Below are positions 8,889-17,905 of a DNA stretch of 64,000 nt, one piece after another. Within the stretch, counting starts at the first letter, position 1, and every line of letters starts with the position of its first letter. A program made the translations under genes and the position numbers. The notes below the pieces were generated by a model, which made no database searches, was not told where the DNA came from, and was given only the letters and a program-made list of their open reading frames with translations. Origin of the DNA: DASRFR01 sp035651455 (GTDB lineage: Bacteria > Acidobacteriota > Terriglobia > Terriglobales > Acidobacteriaceae); the NCBI GenBank assembly GCA_035651455.1, contig DASRFR010000013.1, positions 1 to 64,000 on the forward strand. The letters run 5' to 3'.

Positions 8889-10211
8889 ATGAAACCGATT
8901 TTTCTCTGCTGCGCAGCGATGTCTCTTTTTGCATGCTGCCTTGCCGCCCAGGAGAAGGCCCCCACTTCTTCGACTCCGCCCGCTGTCACCGTGATCCGTG
9001 CCGGGACGCTGATCGACGGCAAATCCAACTCGCCAAAGCGAGATCAGCTGATTGTCATTCGCGGCAATCGTATCGAAAGCATTTCCGGGGCGAATGCCGC
9101 GGTTCCTGGCGGCGCAAGTGTTATCGACCTCTCGAAAGCGACGGTCTTGCCCGGTTTGATTGATTCGCACACCCACATTTTCCTGCAGGGCGAGGACCCC
9201 GCCGAGGGCGGTTACGACGCCAACATCCTCAAGTACCCACTTTCGTTGCGCGCAGCCCGCGCTACGGTTTCGGTTCGTCGCGCCTTGGAGCAGGGATTCA
9301 CCACGTTGCGGGATGTAGAAACCGAGGGTGCGGGCTACGGAGATGTCGGCATCAAGCAGGCCATCGAGGGCGGATACATTCCGGGCCCGCGGTTGTTTAT
9401 CTCCACCCTGGCGATCTCAACCACGGGCGGATATCCACTTGAGGGCTACGCGCCGGAGTTGGTGATGCCTAAGGGCGTGCAGATCGTGGATGGCCCGGTG
9501 GAGGCCCGCAAGGCCGCCCGCGAGCAACTCGATCATGGCGCCGATTGGATCAAGGTCTACATGACACACCGTTCATGGGTAGGGAAGAATGGCGAGCTGG
9601 GTTCACAGCCTACGCTGACTCTGGAAGAATTGAAGGCCGTTGTCGACGAAACGCACGGCTGGGGAAAGAAGGTGGCTTGTCATGCCTACAGCGGCATCGG
9701 GCTGCAGCGGGCCCTCGATGGCGGCTGCGATTCCATTGAACATGGCTTGCAGATGACCGACGCGCAGATTGCGCAGATGGTGAAACAGGGCACCTGGTAC
9801 TGCCCCACGCTGAGTGTGTACTACTACGACTGGGCACCGCCCCACACTCCTTCCGGGAAACGCGACCGCTTGCGAGCTTCAGCTCATGCGGAATCGTTCA
9901 AGAAGGCGCTGCAAGCGGGCGTGAAGATTGTCTTCGGGACTGACATCGGCGGCATCCCCTGGACAGAGCCGATTGCCCAGGAGTTTCCGCGAATGGTTAG
10001 CTTGGGAATGTCGCCTATGGAGGCAATCCGCAGCGCCACCGTACGTTCTGCCGAAATGCTCGATATGACGGGACAGATCGGGGTTATCGCGCCAGGGGCA
10101 TTCGCGGACGTGATCGCAGTCGCGGGCGATCCCCTGCAAGACATCAAGGCGCTACAGCAGGTTGAGTTCGTGATGAAAGACGGGAACACCTTCAAGAACG
10201 CCGTTAAGTGA
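8889..10211 (+). CDS. Exported metal-dependent amidohydrolase
   Basis: 440 residues with a signal peptide (cut near CLAAQE). Amidohydrolase superfamily, imidazolonepropionase/Xaa-Pro-dipeptidase-like branch: N-terminal beta domain with IDLSKATVLPGLIDSHTHIF (HTH metal motif), ADWIKVYM with the candidate carbamylated or bridging Lys, VACHAYS, DSIEHG and the GTDIGG aspartate, then the C-terminal GAFADVIAVAGDP strand. All metal residues are present. The start at 8889 follows GAGGAAATCC. It is a paralogue of the gene at 10891, with a CBS gene between. Substrate unknown; such periplasmic members often act on cyclic dipeptides or imides, which is inference. Confidence 0.88.
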   Translation: MKPIFLCCAAMSLFACCLAAQEKAPTSSTPPAVTVIRAGTLIDGKSNSPKRDQLIVIRGNRIESISGANAAVPGGASVIDLSKATVLPGLIDSHTHIFLQGEDPAEGGYDANILKYPLSLRAARATVSVRRALEQGFTTLRDVETEGAGYGDVGIKQAIEGGYIPGPRLFISTLAISTTGGYPLEGYAPELVMPKGVQIVDGPVEARKAAREQLDHGADWIKVYMTHRSWVGKNGELGSQPTLTLEELKAVVDETHGWGKKVACHAYSGIGLQRALDGGCDSIEHGLQMTDAQIAQMVKQGTWYCPTLSVYYYDWAPPHTPSGKRDRLRASAHAESFKKALQAGVKIVFGTDIGGIPWTEPIAQEFPRMVSLGMSPMEAIRSATVRSAEMLDMTGQIGVIAPGAFADVIAVAGDPLQDIKALQQVEFVMKDGNTFKNAVK

Positions 10212-10269
10212 GCGTGCGGGCATCCGCCAGTCGTGGGCCCTAAAAGAGCGAAATCCGTGCGCTTATTTC

Positions 10270-10297
10270 TTGACACCGGCCATGCACGGAGCATAAT
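10270..10297 (+). promoter_or_regulatory. Sigma-70-type promoter of the CBS-domain gene
   Basis: A perfect TTGACA at 10270-10275 and CATAAT (5 of 6) at 10292-10297 are separated by 16 bases. They lie 42 bases before the CBS gene, giving a leader of about 35 bases with a Shine-Dalgarno. Confidence 0.55.
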
Positions 10298-10339
10298 GCG
10301 GAATCTATCCGAGGTGGCGGCCGAAGTTGGAGGTGTCGC

Positions 10340-10777
10340 ATGACGCTGTTGGAATTCTGCGATCCGGAAGCAGCGACGGTCTCCGTGGAAGCGACGGCGG
10401 CTGATGCTATTCGCACCATGTTGAACCAGCATGTTGGCGCGGTCGGCGTGATTGATGATGCGGGACGAGTGGCGGGCATTTTCACCGAGCGAGATGTTTT
10501 GCGCAAGATGGCTTTGCAGCGGGACGACCCGAGCACTACCCCGGTCCGGGAAGTGATGACCACACCGGTAGAGATGGCAACCCTCACAACTGGGCCCGGA
10601 GAAGCACTGGCCACCATGGTGGAGCGGCACTTTCGACATCTTCCGGTGGTCAACAATGACGGCAAGCTCCTGGGCATTCTTTCGATTCGCAACCTGCTTC
10701 AATGGCGCGTGGACGAACTCACGCAACAACTCGACTCGCTCGAGCAGTATGTGAGCAATGACGGCCCAGGCGGTTAA
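10340..10777 (+). CDS. Stand-alone CBS-domain pair protein
   Basis: 145 residues made almost only of two CBS motifs (a Bateman module): first about 5-65 (VEATAADAIRTMLNQHVGAVGVIDDAGRVAGIFTERDVLRK type pattern), second about 72-130 (REVMTTPVEMATL...HLPVVNNDGKLLGILSIRNLL). Such modules bind adenine nucleotides and act as cellular energy or ligand sensors for partner proteins. No output domain is attached. GGAGG lies 6 bases before the ATG, and a good promoter precedes it. It sits between two amidohydrolase paralogues, but a functional link is not shown. Confidence 0.92.
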   Translation: MTLLEFCDPEAATVSVEATAADAIRTMLNQHVGAVGVIDDAGRVAGIFTERDVLRKMALQRDDPSTTPVREVMTTPVEMATLTTGPGEALATMVERHFRHLPVVNNDGKLLGILSIRNLLQWRVDELTQQLDSLEQYVSNDGPGG

Positions 10778-10890
10778 AGCTGTTCCATTGTCATCGGCTG
10801 TTGGCGCGAAGTTCGTATCCCGTTGGTGCGCTCTGGGCGGTCCAGGGCCCGCCCCATTTCAACCGCAAAATTTGTGCGATGAGGAGATCG

Positions 10891-12201
10891 ATGAAGAATC
10901 GAGTTCGTGCTGTTTTATTTGTGCTTGTCGCTATGATTTGCCTCTGCGCCGGTCCTGTACTGGCGCAGTCCGCCGAAGGTCAGGCGCCCCGGCGAATCGT
11001 GATTCGTGCCGGCCATGTTCTGGATGTGAGGACCGGAAAGACTGCCTCCGACCAGGCTATAGTCGTCGAGGGCGAGAAGATCGTCAGTGTGGGACCGGCA
11101 TCGGCGCAGTCTGCCGGCGCAACCACGATTGATCTTCCCAACGCGACCGTCCTGCCGGGCTTGATCGATGCCCACACCCATCTCACGTTCAATCCCAGGT
11201 TTGGCTATGACACGCTGGCAATTTCGATTCCGCGTGAAGCTCTGATTGGGGCCCACAATGCCCGGACCACGCTGGAAGCGGGAATCACCACCGTACGCAA
11301 TGTAGGCGCACGCGGCTACAGCGACATCGCGCTGCGCGACGCGATCAATGCGGGTGACGTGCCCGGACCGCGCATTGTTGCCAGCGGCCCCGCGCTCGGC
11401 ATTACCGGCGGACACTGCGACAACGACTTGCTTCCCTTTGAGTACCACGCGGTCGGCGATGGCGTCGCGGATGGGGTTGAAGCCGTCCAGCACAAAGTCC
11501 GGGAAGTCATCAAGTATGGGGCCGATGTAATCAAGATCTGCGCCACAGGCGGCGTGCTCTCGAAGGGCGATGATCCCAACGCCTCCCAGTTCACCATGGA
11601 AGAAATGAAAGCTATTGTGGCGGAAGCCCATCGGCTGGGACGCAAAGTCGCCGCCCATGCACATGGCGCGCAGGGCGTAGCCTGGGCCTCAGAAGCGGGC
11701 GTCGATTCCGTCGAGCACGGTCACCTGATGGACGACAACTCCGTTGCCACATTAAAAAAGAACGGCACTTACCTGGTCCCAACTCTGTACTTGATGGATT
11801 GGCAGCGCGAGAACGCAGCCAAGGCAAACCTGCCTGAGTTTGCGCGGCAAAAGATGGAGATGGTTTCAGGCAAGGGCGTAGCTGCCGCGAAAAAAGCCTT
11901 TCAGTCTGGAGTGAAAATCGGCATGGGCACCGACGCCGCGGTTTATCCGCATGGCTTGAATGCCCACGAACTGGGGGTTTACGTCAACAAGCTGGGAATG
12001 ACGCCGCTGCAAGCCATTCAGACGGCCACCATCAACGATGCGGACCTGCTGGGATGGTCGGACAAGGTGGGCACGATTGAGCCCGGCAAATGGGCGGACA
12101 TCATTGCCGTCGACGGCGATCCTTTGAGGGACGTCACCATCCTCCAGCACGTGAAGTTCGTCATGAAGGGCGGCAACGTCGTGAAAAACGAATACAAGTA
12201 G
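10891..12201 (+). CDS. Exported metal-dependent amidohydrolase (second paralogue)
   Basis: 436 residues from the ATG at 10891 (GAGGAG four bases before); an ATG at 10879 is also in frame. The signal peptide ends near PVLAQSA. Same fold and motif order as the 8889-10211 product: PNATVLPGLIDAHTHLTF, ADVIKICATGGV, KVAAHAHG, DSVEHGHL, GTDAAV and GKWADIIAVDGDPL. All predicted metal ligands are present. It matches the imidazolonepropionase-related periplasmic hydrolases more closely than its neighbour does because of the KICATGG segment. Together the two suggest local duplication around the CBS gene. Substrate unknown. Confidence 0.88.
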   Translation: MKNRVRAVLFVLVAMICLCAGPVLAQSAEGQAPRRIVIRAGHVLDVRTGKTASDQAIVVEGEKIVSVGPASAQSAGATTIDLPNATVLPGLIDAHTHLTFNPRFGYDTLAISIPREALIGAHNARTTLEAGITTVRNVGARGYSDIALRDAINAGDVPGPRIVASGPALGITGGHCDNDLLPFEYHAVGDGVADGVEAVQHKVREVIKYGADVIKICATGGVLSKGDDPNASQFTMEEMKAIVAEAHRLGRKVAAHAHGAQGVAWASEAGVDSVEHGHLMDDNSVATLKKNGTYLVPTLYLMDWQRENAAKANLPEFARQKMEMVSGKGVAAAKKAFQSGVKIGMGTDAAVYPHGLNAHELGVYVNKLGMTPLQAIQTATINDADLLGWSDKVGTIEPGKWADIIAVDGDPLRDVTILQHVKFVMKGGNVVKNEYK

Positions 12202-12261
12202 CCGGAATTGCCCAGGCGCAAATTCAAAGTCTGCGAGCGGTCTTACAGCACACCGTCAAAC

Positions 12262-13248
12262 TCAGTTTTGATCGCCCCCACCATGTTTCTGTTTGCAGAG
12301 TTTGCAGTAGGTCGGCGGCAGGGTGTTGTCGACGTGATGCTTCACCGCCGGAACGCTGCGCAGATAGGCAAACATCGCCTTGAGATCATCGTCCGTGAGG
12401 TACTGGAACTGTCCGAAAGGCATGATGGAATTCAGGCGGCGTGCTCCCACATATCCGGTGCGCATTGTTCTCAGGAAAGTCGCTTCGTCGTAATAGGCGA
12501 TGCCGGACGGATCGGGCGTGATGTTGGCGCTGGTGACATTTCCCCACGGCCCCTCGAGGTGCTCGCCGCCCGCATAAGGCAGCCCATTGACCGCGCTGTG
12601 ACAGCCGCAGCCCAGTTTCACCATATACCGGCCTCGATCCAGCGGATCGGCGGGATTCGGACTCGGTACGGCAGCGGTAACCGGCTGCGGCGCGGCACGG
12701 ACCAGGTAGTTGACCGGAAAATTAATCTTCGTCGCCGGAAGCGGGTTGTGGACCGCGGGCACCGAGCGAACATACACCACTACCGCTGCCAGATCTTCAT
12801 CCGAGAGTTGTCTGTACTCGGCATAGGGCATCATTGGAAAAATTGTTCGGTCATCGTGTCCTATACCTTCGCGGATCGAGCGCGCAATCTGATCGTCAGT
12901 CCAGCCCTTTGAGCCGGAGTCGTCGAGGGTAAGGTTAGAAGCCACAACCGTTCCAGGAAGGCCTGCTAGTGGCAAACTCTGCCCCGCCAGTTCCATTCCC
13001 GGCAAGTTCGGCGCGCCGTGTTGGGTCCAGTTTTTAGGCGTGTGGCATGACTCACATCCCAACAAGCCTACGGTTAAGTAGCGGCCGCGAGCCAGGCGTT
13101 CGGGAGTGCTGGCGAAATGGCGATCCGTGAGAGCTCGCTTGCGAGGGCCGACGAATGGCCGCCACCCAATGGTGAATGTGATTGCAAGCGCCAACACCAC
13201 GCCCAGCGACAGCACAGCGATGAGAAGAATCTTCCCAGCTTTTTTCAT
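12262..13248 (-). CDS. Membrane-anchored c-type cytochrome with a variant second haem motif
   Basis: 328 residues. Residues 1-28 form an uncleaved signal-anchor or signal peptide. Two cytochrome c-like halves follow. The first has a standard CESCH at 65-69 with possible distal Met at 139-140 (FPMMPY). The second reads CGCH at 214-217, one residue short of CXXCH, with IMPFGQ at 275-280 as possible distal Met. The C-terminus has CKLCK at 315-319 followed by KHGGG. The reading of the second motif is clear in the DNA. It is probably a periplasmic electron carrier. No oxidase or dehydrogenase gene adjoins. It may bind one or two haems; see the finding. Confidence 0.82.
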   Translation of the reverse strand: MKKAGKILLIAVLSLGVVLALAITFTIGWRPFVGPRKRALTDRHFASTPERLARGRYLTVGLLGCESCHTPKNWTQHGAPNLPGMELAGQSLPLAGLPGTVVASNLTLDDSGSKGWTDDQIARSIREGIGHDDRTIFPMMPYAEYRQLSDEDLAAVVVYVRSVPAVHNPLPATKINFPVNYLVRAAPQPVTAAVPSPNPADPLDRGRYMVKLGCGCHSAVNGLPYAGGEHLEGPWGNVTSANITPDPSGIAYYDEATFLRTMRTGYVGARRLNSIMPFGQFQYLTDDDLKAMFAYLRSVPAVKHHVDNTLPPTYCKLCKQKHGGGDQN

Positions 13249-13278
13249 GCAGCCCCCAATTCTGCGCCACAGTATAAA

Positions 13279-13299
13279 GGCCGGCTAAAAAAGCCGGCC
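13279..13299 (-). terminator. Intrinsic terminator after the first HU gene
   Basis: GGCCGGCT at 13279-13286 and AGCCGGCC at 13292-13299 form a perfect 8-bp stem with a 5-base loop. On the minus strand the stem is followed by TTTATAC. It lies downstream of the HU gene (stop at 13413) and just before the cytochrome gene. Confidence 0.7.
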
Positions 13300-13412
13300 T
13301 GGTTTCCACAATTGACTTGATGCTTTCGTTGTTACCTGACCCCGCTCGCGGCGAGAGTTCGCTGCCGCATCACGGCGTCAAAAACTCTAAGCCTCGACGC
13401 GAAACTGAGCGG

Positions 13413-13706
13413 CTACTTCTTGGGGGCAATCGCGTCCTTGGTGGCCTTGGCGACGCGGAACTTCACGACAGTCTTCGCCTTGATCTGAATGGGTTCGCCA
13501 GTCTGCGGATTACGTCCCATGCGGGCCTTGCGATGCGCCTTCACCAGGCGGCCCAGCCCGGGCACTACGAATACGCCATTCTTTTTGGTCTCTTTCACAG
13601 CCGTGTCGGACAGGTTCTCGAGAAATGCTGCTGCGGTTTTGTTGTTGATGCCCACCTTTTCCGCGAGATGGCGCACGAGTTGCGTCTTGGTCATTCCTGA
13701 AGCCAT
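13413..13706 (-). CDS. HU/IHF-family DNA-binding protein (first copy)
   Basis: 97 residues; small basic nucleoid protein that binds and bends DNA as a dimer. It shows the HU pattern: MTKTQLVRHLAEKVGINNKTAAAFLENL helices, VVPGLGRLVKAHRKARMGRNPQTGE (the beta arm with the conserved RxxRxGRNPQTGE) and a C-terminal strand and helix. Start ATG at 13706 has AGGAGG six bases before it. The arm reads ARMGRNP rather than ARxGRNP of the second copy at 37429, and the Lys-rich C-terminus differs, so the two HU genes are diverged paralogues. Confidence 0.95.
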   Translation of the reverse strand: MASGMTKTQLVRHLAEKVGINNKTAAAFLENLSDTAVKETKKNGVFVVPGLGRLVKAHRKARMGRNPQTGEPIQIKAKTVVKFRVAKATKDAIAPKK

Positions 13707-13942
13707 GAATCCTCCTCTTGATTTTGAACTTGGAACGGTGCGGTTATCTTATACCAGCGTTGCTGTGGAAAACACCCATTTCAGCCGCATTTTACGCGGT
13801 TTTTTTGAAGGGGGTACCTGAAAAGGTGCATAAAACCAGCTTTTCCGTGGTCCTGAGTGCCAAATTGGGGCTTGTGATCGGGTGCGCAGGAGGTAAGTAG
13901 AAGCGACCTTGCGTGTATTCGAACGTGGGCAGGGGGCCGAAA

Positions 13943-15613
13943 TCATTCTGCCGATTTCGGCGGGATCGTCAGGCTGACACTTTGGTGATCATGCTCGGCA
14001 AGCGTGATCACTTGCGGCTCCGAAGTAAGCGGAGTATCTCCGGTAGAGGGCTTATGCCGGGCGCTGATGCGGTACTTTCCAGGCGCCATTCCGTCGAGCA
14101 CGAAATGGCCAGTCTGATCGCTGATAGCCGACTTTGTGCGAGAGCGGTTGAAAGGCGTCCTGGGCTCCGGAACCGCGCGCACGCGCGCCCCAGCGATGGG
14201 CTGATCTCCATTGACGACTACGCCTGCGATTTGCGACGTAGCCGAACTGATCACGACGTCAAGAGTTCCCCCGCCAGAAGCTTTCTCGAGTTGCAGCCCT
14301 TTTTCGAGTACATCGTCCCCACCATATCGTATGGACTTGATGTACCAGCCGGTGTCAAGGCCGAAGACAAAAACCGCATACCTGCCATCGTTCACCGATA
14401 TGATCTCAAATGAGCCGCCTTGTTCTACCCGAACTGGCAAGACGCCATCATTGACATCAAGAGACCTGAGAGCGACGGAAATGTCACGCGACGGAAGAGC
14501 TCCGCGGCCATCGGTTCGGATCGCACCGCGTATTGGAACGCCACCGCCCAAGGTGATGGTGACGCCATCGATATCTTCATTGCCGACTTCAAACTTCTGC
14601 CTGAAACTGTATTCCGTGTTTCGGTCCACTGTTGCGTAAGCATGCAAGACGTAGGTGCCCGCCGGCACTGCGGAGATGCGAAAATTGCCGTGCTCGTCGG
14701 CGCTTGACTCGTGGTCCGGGGCATAACCCTCTCCATCTTCTTCTTCCAGCTCCACAGACACATGCGCAGCTGACTTGGAGGGGCCAACAACACGGCCGGA
14801 GACCGTGACGGTCCTGACTCGCCGCATGGAAAAGTCTGCCTGCGCCTCCTGGCCGGCATGCAACGAGACTAGTTGCGCCTGGTCCCGCTGGGCAACTCCC
14901 GGATAGTACAGCGGAGCATAGTTGGTGCCCATAATCATGCGTGCCACGTCAGCTTCGTCGACTCTGCCGACCGGCTCATAAAAATCGGCTGCCTGGATGT
15001 AATACTCACCCGGGTTCAAATCGAAGATGCGGTATTGGCCGCGATCATCAGTTTCGGCGGAACCCGCGGCCACTAACTGCTGCTTTGCGGTTGGGAATAA
15101 TTCGTCGTCATCTGCTTCCTCTTCGTTCGGCAGACGCAAAGCCGTCACGTGCACCCGCGACATCGGCAGCCCGTTCTCATCATTGACCTGACCTGTTACG
15201 ACGCCCGCGGCCGTCATGCGGAACATGACGTCGCTAAGTTCTTGCCCCGGTCGTAACGCCAGGATTGCCCCTTTATCGCTGCCCCTCGACAAATAATGTT
15301 CACTTACGTATCCAGTGCGCATGGCAAAGAAGGTATACCGTCCGGCAGGAACACCTTTCACCGTGAATAGTCCATCACTGTCAGAAACAGACCCGTAGTA
15401 TTGAGGCGTACCACGCGAGTCCCGCTGATCAGGAGCGAGCACTACGCGCGCTGACTTTAAGGGAGCGCCGTCGACTGCGGAGAGCACCCGTCCGGAAACC
15501 GTGCAAGGGGCCGGCATTTTGCCGGATGCCTCGTCTCCAGCCCGAGGAACTGACTGAGCAGACAGGACTGCAGTAAAGGCGAGAAAACCGAGGGCTATGG
15601 CCAAGCGCCGCAT
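13943..15613 (-). CDS. Secreted protein with repeated carboxypeptidase-regulatory-like domains
   Basis: 556 residues with a signal peptide (about 1-19, ending LSAQS). It is built from about five beta-sandwich repeats that open with similar strands: VSGRVLSAVDGAPL, VTGQVNDENGLPM, VSGRVVGPSKSAA, IRGAIRTDGRGAL and IAGVVVNGDQPIA. Recurrent phrases such as GRYTFFAMRTGYVSE, GQYRIFDLNPGEYYIQA and GTYVLHAYATV are typical of the CarboxypepD_reg/Cna-B-like type, abundant in Acidobacteria. No protease active site or TonB plug/barrel follows. Likely an extracytoplasmic structural or carbohydrate/adhesion protein; function not known. TATAGC ten bases before the ATG suggests a very short leader. Confidence 0.82.
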   Translation of the reverse strand: MRRLAIALGFLAFTAVLSAQSVPRAGDEASGKMPAPCTVSGRVLSAVDGAPLKSARVVLAPDQRDSRGTPQYYGSVSDSDGLFTVKGVPAGRYTFFAMRTGYVSEHYLSRGSDKGAILALRPGQELSDVMFRMTAAGVVTGQVNDENGLPMSRVHVTALRLPNEEEADDDELFPTAKQQLVAAGSAETDDRGQYRIFDLNPGEYYIQAADFYEPVGRVDEADVARMIMGTNYAPLYYPGVAQRDQAQLVSLHAGQEAQADFSMRRVRTVTVSGRVVGPSKSAAHVSVELEEEDGEGYAPDHESSADEHGNFRISAVPAGTYVLHAYATVDRNTEYSFRQKFEVGNEDIDGVTITLGGGVPIRGAIRTDGRGALPSRDISVALRSLDVNDGVLPVRVEQGGSFEIISVNDGRYAVFVFGLDTGWYIKSIRYGGDDVLEKGLQLEKASGGGTLDVVISSATSQIAGVVVNGDQPIAGARVRAVPEPRTPFNRSRTKSAISDQTGHFVLDGMAPGKYRISARHKPSTGDTPLTSEPQVITLAEHDHQSVSLTIPPKSAE

Positions 15614-15729
15614 GGACGTCTACGCTATAAGAGAGGCCCAACCGAGAAGATCTCAATGGTATCCACGAAACCGGCCAGGTGTCTATTCGGACTGCTTTTG
15701 CATGGGATAATTAAGAGCAGGAGATCACT

Positions 15730-16380
15730 TTGAGCTGTGCCATTTGCGAAATTCGCAAAGAGAAGCGTTTCTGCCCGGCGGTGCATGGGCGGATATGTCC
15801 TCAATGCTGCGGCGAGCAGCGGGAAGTCACCCTGGACTGTCCGAGCGAATGTGTGTATCTGCAGCAAGCCCGCGCGCATGAGAAGCCGCGCGATGACGTG
15901 GACCGGTCGGCGCTATTCCTGGACGTCGACGTTGACGACCAGTTCGTGTACGAACGCGAGCACCTGCTGCTCGGGCTGAGTTATGCTCTGGCCAAGAGCG
16001 CACGCGCGGAGCGGAGTCTGGCTGATCGTGACTTAATCGCGGCCCTGAGCGCGATGGCCAAGACATATCAGACCCTGGAAAAATCCGGACTTATTTACGA
16101 GATGCCGATCACCAGCGGCGTCCAGCACGCGGTTGCGACCGAAGTCCAGGAAATGTTCAAGCAGTATCGCGAGGCGGAGCAGAAGCAGATGGGCTATTCA
16201 CGGCTGAAGGATTCCGAAGCGCTGAAGGCCATTGTATTTCTCCTGCGCATGGCACACGGAAAGACGTCAGGCCGGCCCAAGTCGCGGGCGTTTATAGATT
16301 TCCTGTTTAACCAGTTTCCTGAAAAGAATTCTCTGATCGCCGCGCCAGACGAGGTGGGCAGTCGGATCATCTCGCCGTAG
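15730..16380 (+). CDS. Cys-rich N-terminal zinc-binding-like protein, function unknown
   Basis: 216 residues starting at a TTG (15730), well supported by AGGAG six bases before it. The first 45 residues hold eight cysteines in a CxxC-rich pattern (SCAICEIRKEKRFCPAVHGRICPQCCG...LDCPSECVY), a likely zinc-ribbon or treble-clef. The rest is helical, with YEREHLLLGLSYALAKSARAERSLADRD and LEKSGLIYEMP. It resembles hypothetical proteins in which a Cys-rich head precedes a helical bundle. It may bind nucleic acid or protein. It is divergent from the carboxypeptidase-regulatory gene and convergent with folK. Confidence 0.75.
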   Translation: MSCAICEIRKEKRFCPAVHGRICPQCCGEQREVTLDCPSECVYLQQARAHEKPRDDVDRSALFLDVDVDDQFVYEREHLLLGLSYALAKSARAERSLADRDLIAALSAMAKTYQTLEKSGLIYEMPITSGVQHAVATEVQEMFKQYREAEQKQMGYSRLKDSEALKAIVFLLRMAHGKTSGRPKSRAFIDFLFNQFPEKNSLIAAPDEVGSRIISP

Positions 16381-16415
16381 TTCGAGGTGGGCGGCAGCAA
16401 GACGCAGCGCCGCTC

Positions 16416-16898
16416 TCAAGTTATTTTTTTCACGGCCTGTCCTGCAGGCAGCGCATCGCGCAACTCGCGTACGGTCCGCTTGAAGACAGGATGGCGCTGC
16501 TCGGGCGCGATCTCGGCCAGCGGTTCGAGGACAAAGCGGCGCTGGTGCAACGCGGGGTGTGGAATGGTCAGGTCCTTGGTATCGACGATAGAGGTGCCGA
16601 ACAGCAGGATGTCAATATCGATGTTGCGCGGCCCTTTTTTCCCGTCACGGCGCCGCCCCATCTCCTGCTCAATCTGCAAGGTCGCGGCTAGAAGCTGCTT
16701 GGGCATTTTCTCGGTCTCAAGCGCAACTACACAGTTCACGAACCAAGGCTGGTTGATCACTTCGACTGGCTCCGTCTGGTAGAACGAGGAGACGGCAATG
16801 ATCGTTCCGAGTTCCCCTATGCGAGCGATCGCTTCGTTCAGATTCGCCACGCACTCGCCGAAGTTGCACCCTAGCGACAGGTAAACGAGTTTCCGCAC
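16416..16898 (-). CDS. folK: 2-amino-4-hydroxy-6-hydroxymethyldihydropteridine pyrophosphokinase
   Basis: Folate synthesis enzyme that transfers pyrophosphate from ATP to hydroxymethyl-dihydropterin. From the GTG at 16898 it has 160 residues, the usual length; the frame is open for 59 more codons upstream but without family sequence. Motifs: VYLSLGCNFGE near the start, SSFYQTEPVEVINQPWFVNCVVALET and the signature MGRRRDGKKGPRNIDIDILLFG, then LTIPHPALHQRRFVLEPLAEIAP. A GTG at 16904 is an alternative start two codons earlier. No other folate gene is adjacent. Confidence 0.93.
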   Translation of the reverse strand: MRKLVYLSLGCNFGECVANLNEAIARIGELGTIIAVSSFYQTEPVEVINQPWFVNCVVALETEKMPKQLLAATLQIEQEMGRRRDGKKGPRNIDIDILLFGTSIVDTKDLTIPHPALHQRRFVLEPLAEIAPEQRHPVFKRTVRELRDALPAGQAVKKIT

Positions 16899-17050
16899 GA
16901 ACACGAGTGTGCGGCTTCCCGACTCCGGTTTCCAGCAGAAAAATGGAGGTGATCGCCGAAGCAGCACAGAATGTTCAACATGGAGACCGTTCTGCGGACA
17001 GACACCTTGGTCATCTTCTCCCGCACTCGGGCCGCTCGTAGTATGGCAGC

Positions 17051-17776
17051 ATGCCGGGGATAGGTTTGGCCTCACTTCTGATTAGCGGCGACGTTGCGGT
17101 GCAGCACGTCCTGGGACCTACCCTGGAAAAACTCGCGATTAATGTTGAAGTTTGCGACGACGTCGACCCGGGCAAAAACATTCTTCGCAACGAAAAATTC
17201 GATGCCGTGATCGTAGATTGCGACGACCTGCAGGGTGGAACTGCCCTGTTGCAAGGTTTGCGGCAGACGGCAAGCAATAAGAACTCCGTTGCCTTCGCCA
17301 TCGTGAATGGCAGGACCACAACTCAGCAGGCATTCGAGATGGGAGCGAACTTTGTCCTGCAGAAGCCAATCACGCAACTTAACGCGAGCCGTTGCTTTAA
17401 TGCAGCGTTGGGATTCATGGAGCGCGAGCGAAGACGATACTTTCGGCATCCCGTCGAGATAGCCGTGAAGATTTTGTTCGGCGAGGCAAGGGAACTCAAA
17501 GCCAAGTCGAGCAACATCAGCGAAGGCGGGATGGCGATCCGTGTTGTCGGCCCTTTTCCCAAAGAGCCCATTGCCAAAATCCAGTTCGAACTGCCGGAAA
17601 AGAAACTCGCGATTGAGTGCCGGGCAGAGATGGCTTGGGCTGATGGCATGGGCTGCGCCGGACTACGCTTTCTGGATTTGGCGCCCAGCTATAAACATCA
17701 ATTAGAGACCTGGCTTGGCGACCTGATGGAGAAAGCGCTCACGGCTAAAGCAGACAAGCTGGCGAAATCGCGCTAA
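17051..17776 (+). CDS. Receiver-like and PilZ two-domain protein
   Basis: 241 residues. About 1-125 resembles a response-regulator receiver (ISGDVAVQHVLGPTL, AVIVDCDDLQGG with a candidate Asp, FVLQKPITQ with the Lys), although the N-terminal acidic pair is not obvious, so it may be a pseudo-receiver. Residues about 130-230 are a PilZ domain: RRRYFRHPVEI gives the RxxxR element and NISEGGMAI gives the D/N-x-S-x-x-G element, so c-di-GMP binding is predicted. TAGTAT lies exactly 6 bases before the ATG, with no Shine-Dalgarno: likely leaderless. It may read signals from the GGDEF/HD-GYP enzyme 4 kb away. Confidence 0.85.
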   Translation: MPGIGLASLLISGDVAVQHVLGPTLEKLAINVEVCDDVDPGKNILRNEKFDAVIVDCDDLQGGTALLQGLRQTASNKNSVAFAIVNGRTTTQQAFEMGANFVLQKPITQLNASRCFNAALGFMERERRRYFRHPVEIAVKILFGEARELKAKSSNISEGGMAIRVVGPFPKEPIAKIQFELPEKKLAIECRAEMAWADGMGCAGLRFLDLAPSYKHQLETWLGDLMEKALTAKADKLAKSR

Positions 17777-17905
17777 CCAAAAATCCAGTTGCCCCGCGCG
17801 GTCTCTGCGCCGCGGCTTCACACCTACCGCGGGAACAAACCTTAAGACTTGCGCAAATGCGGATCAATGTCAGGCTTAGGACATCGCATCCAGGGGTGGC
17901 GGCGC

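Noticed and set aside
13784..13805. Plus-strand CCGC/GCGG hairpin with T7
   Set aside because: Looks like a terminator, but no plus-strand gene ends there; may only be chance in the HU promoter region.
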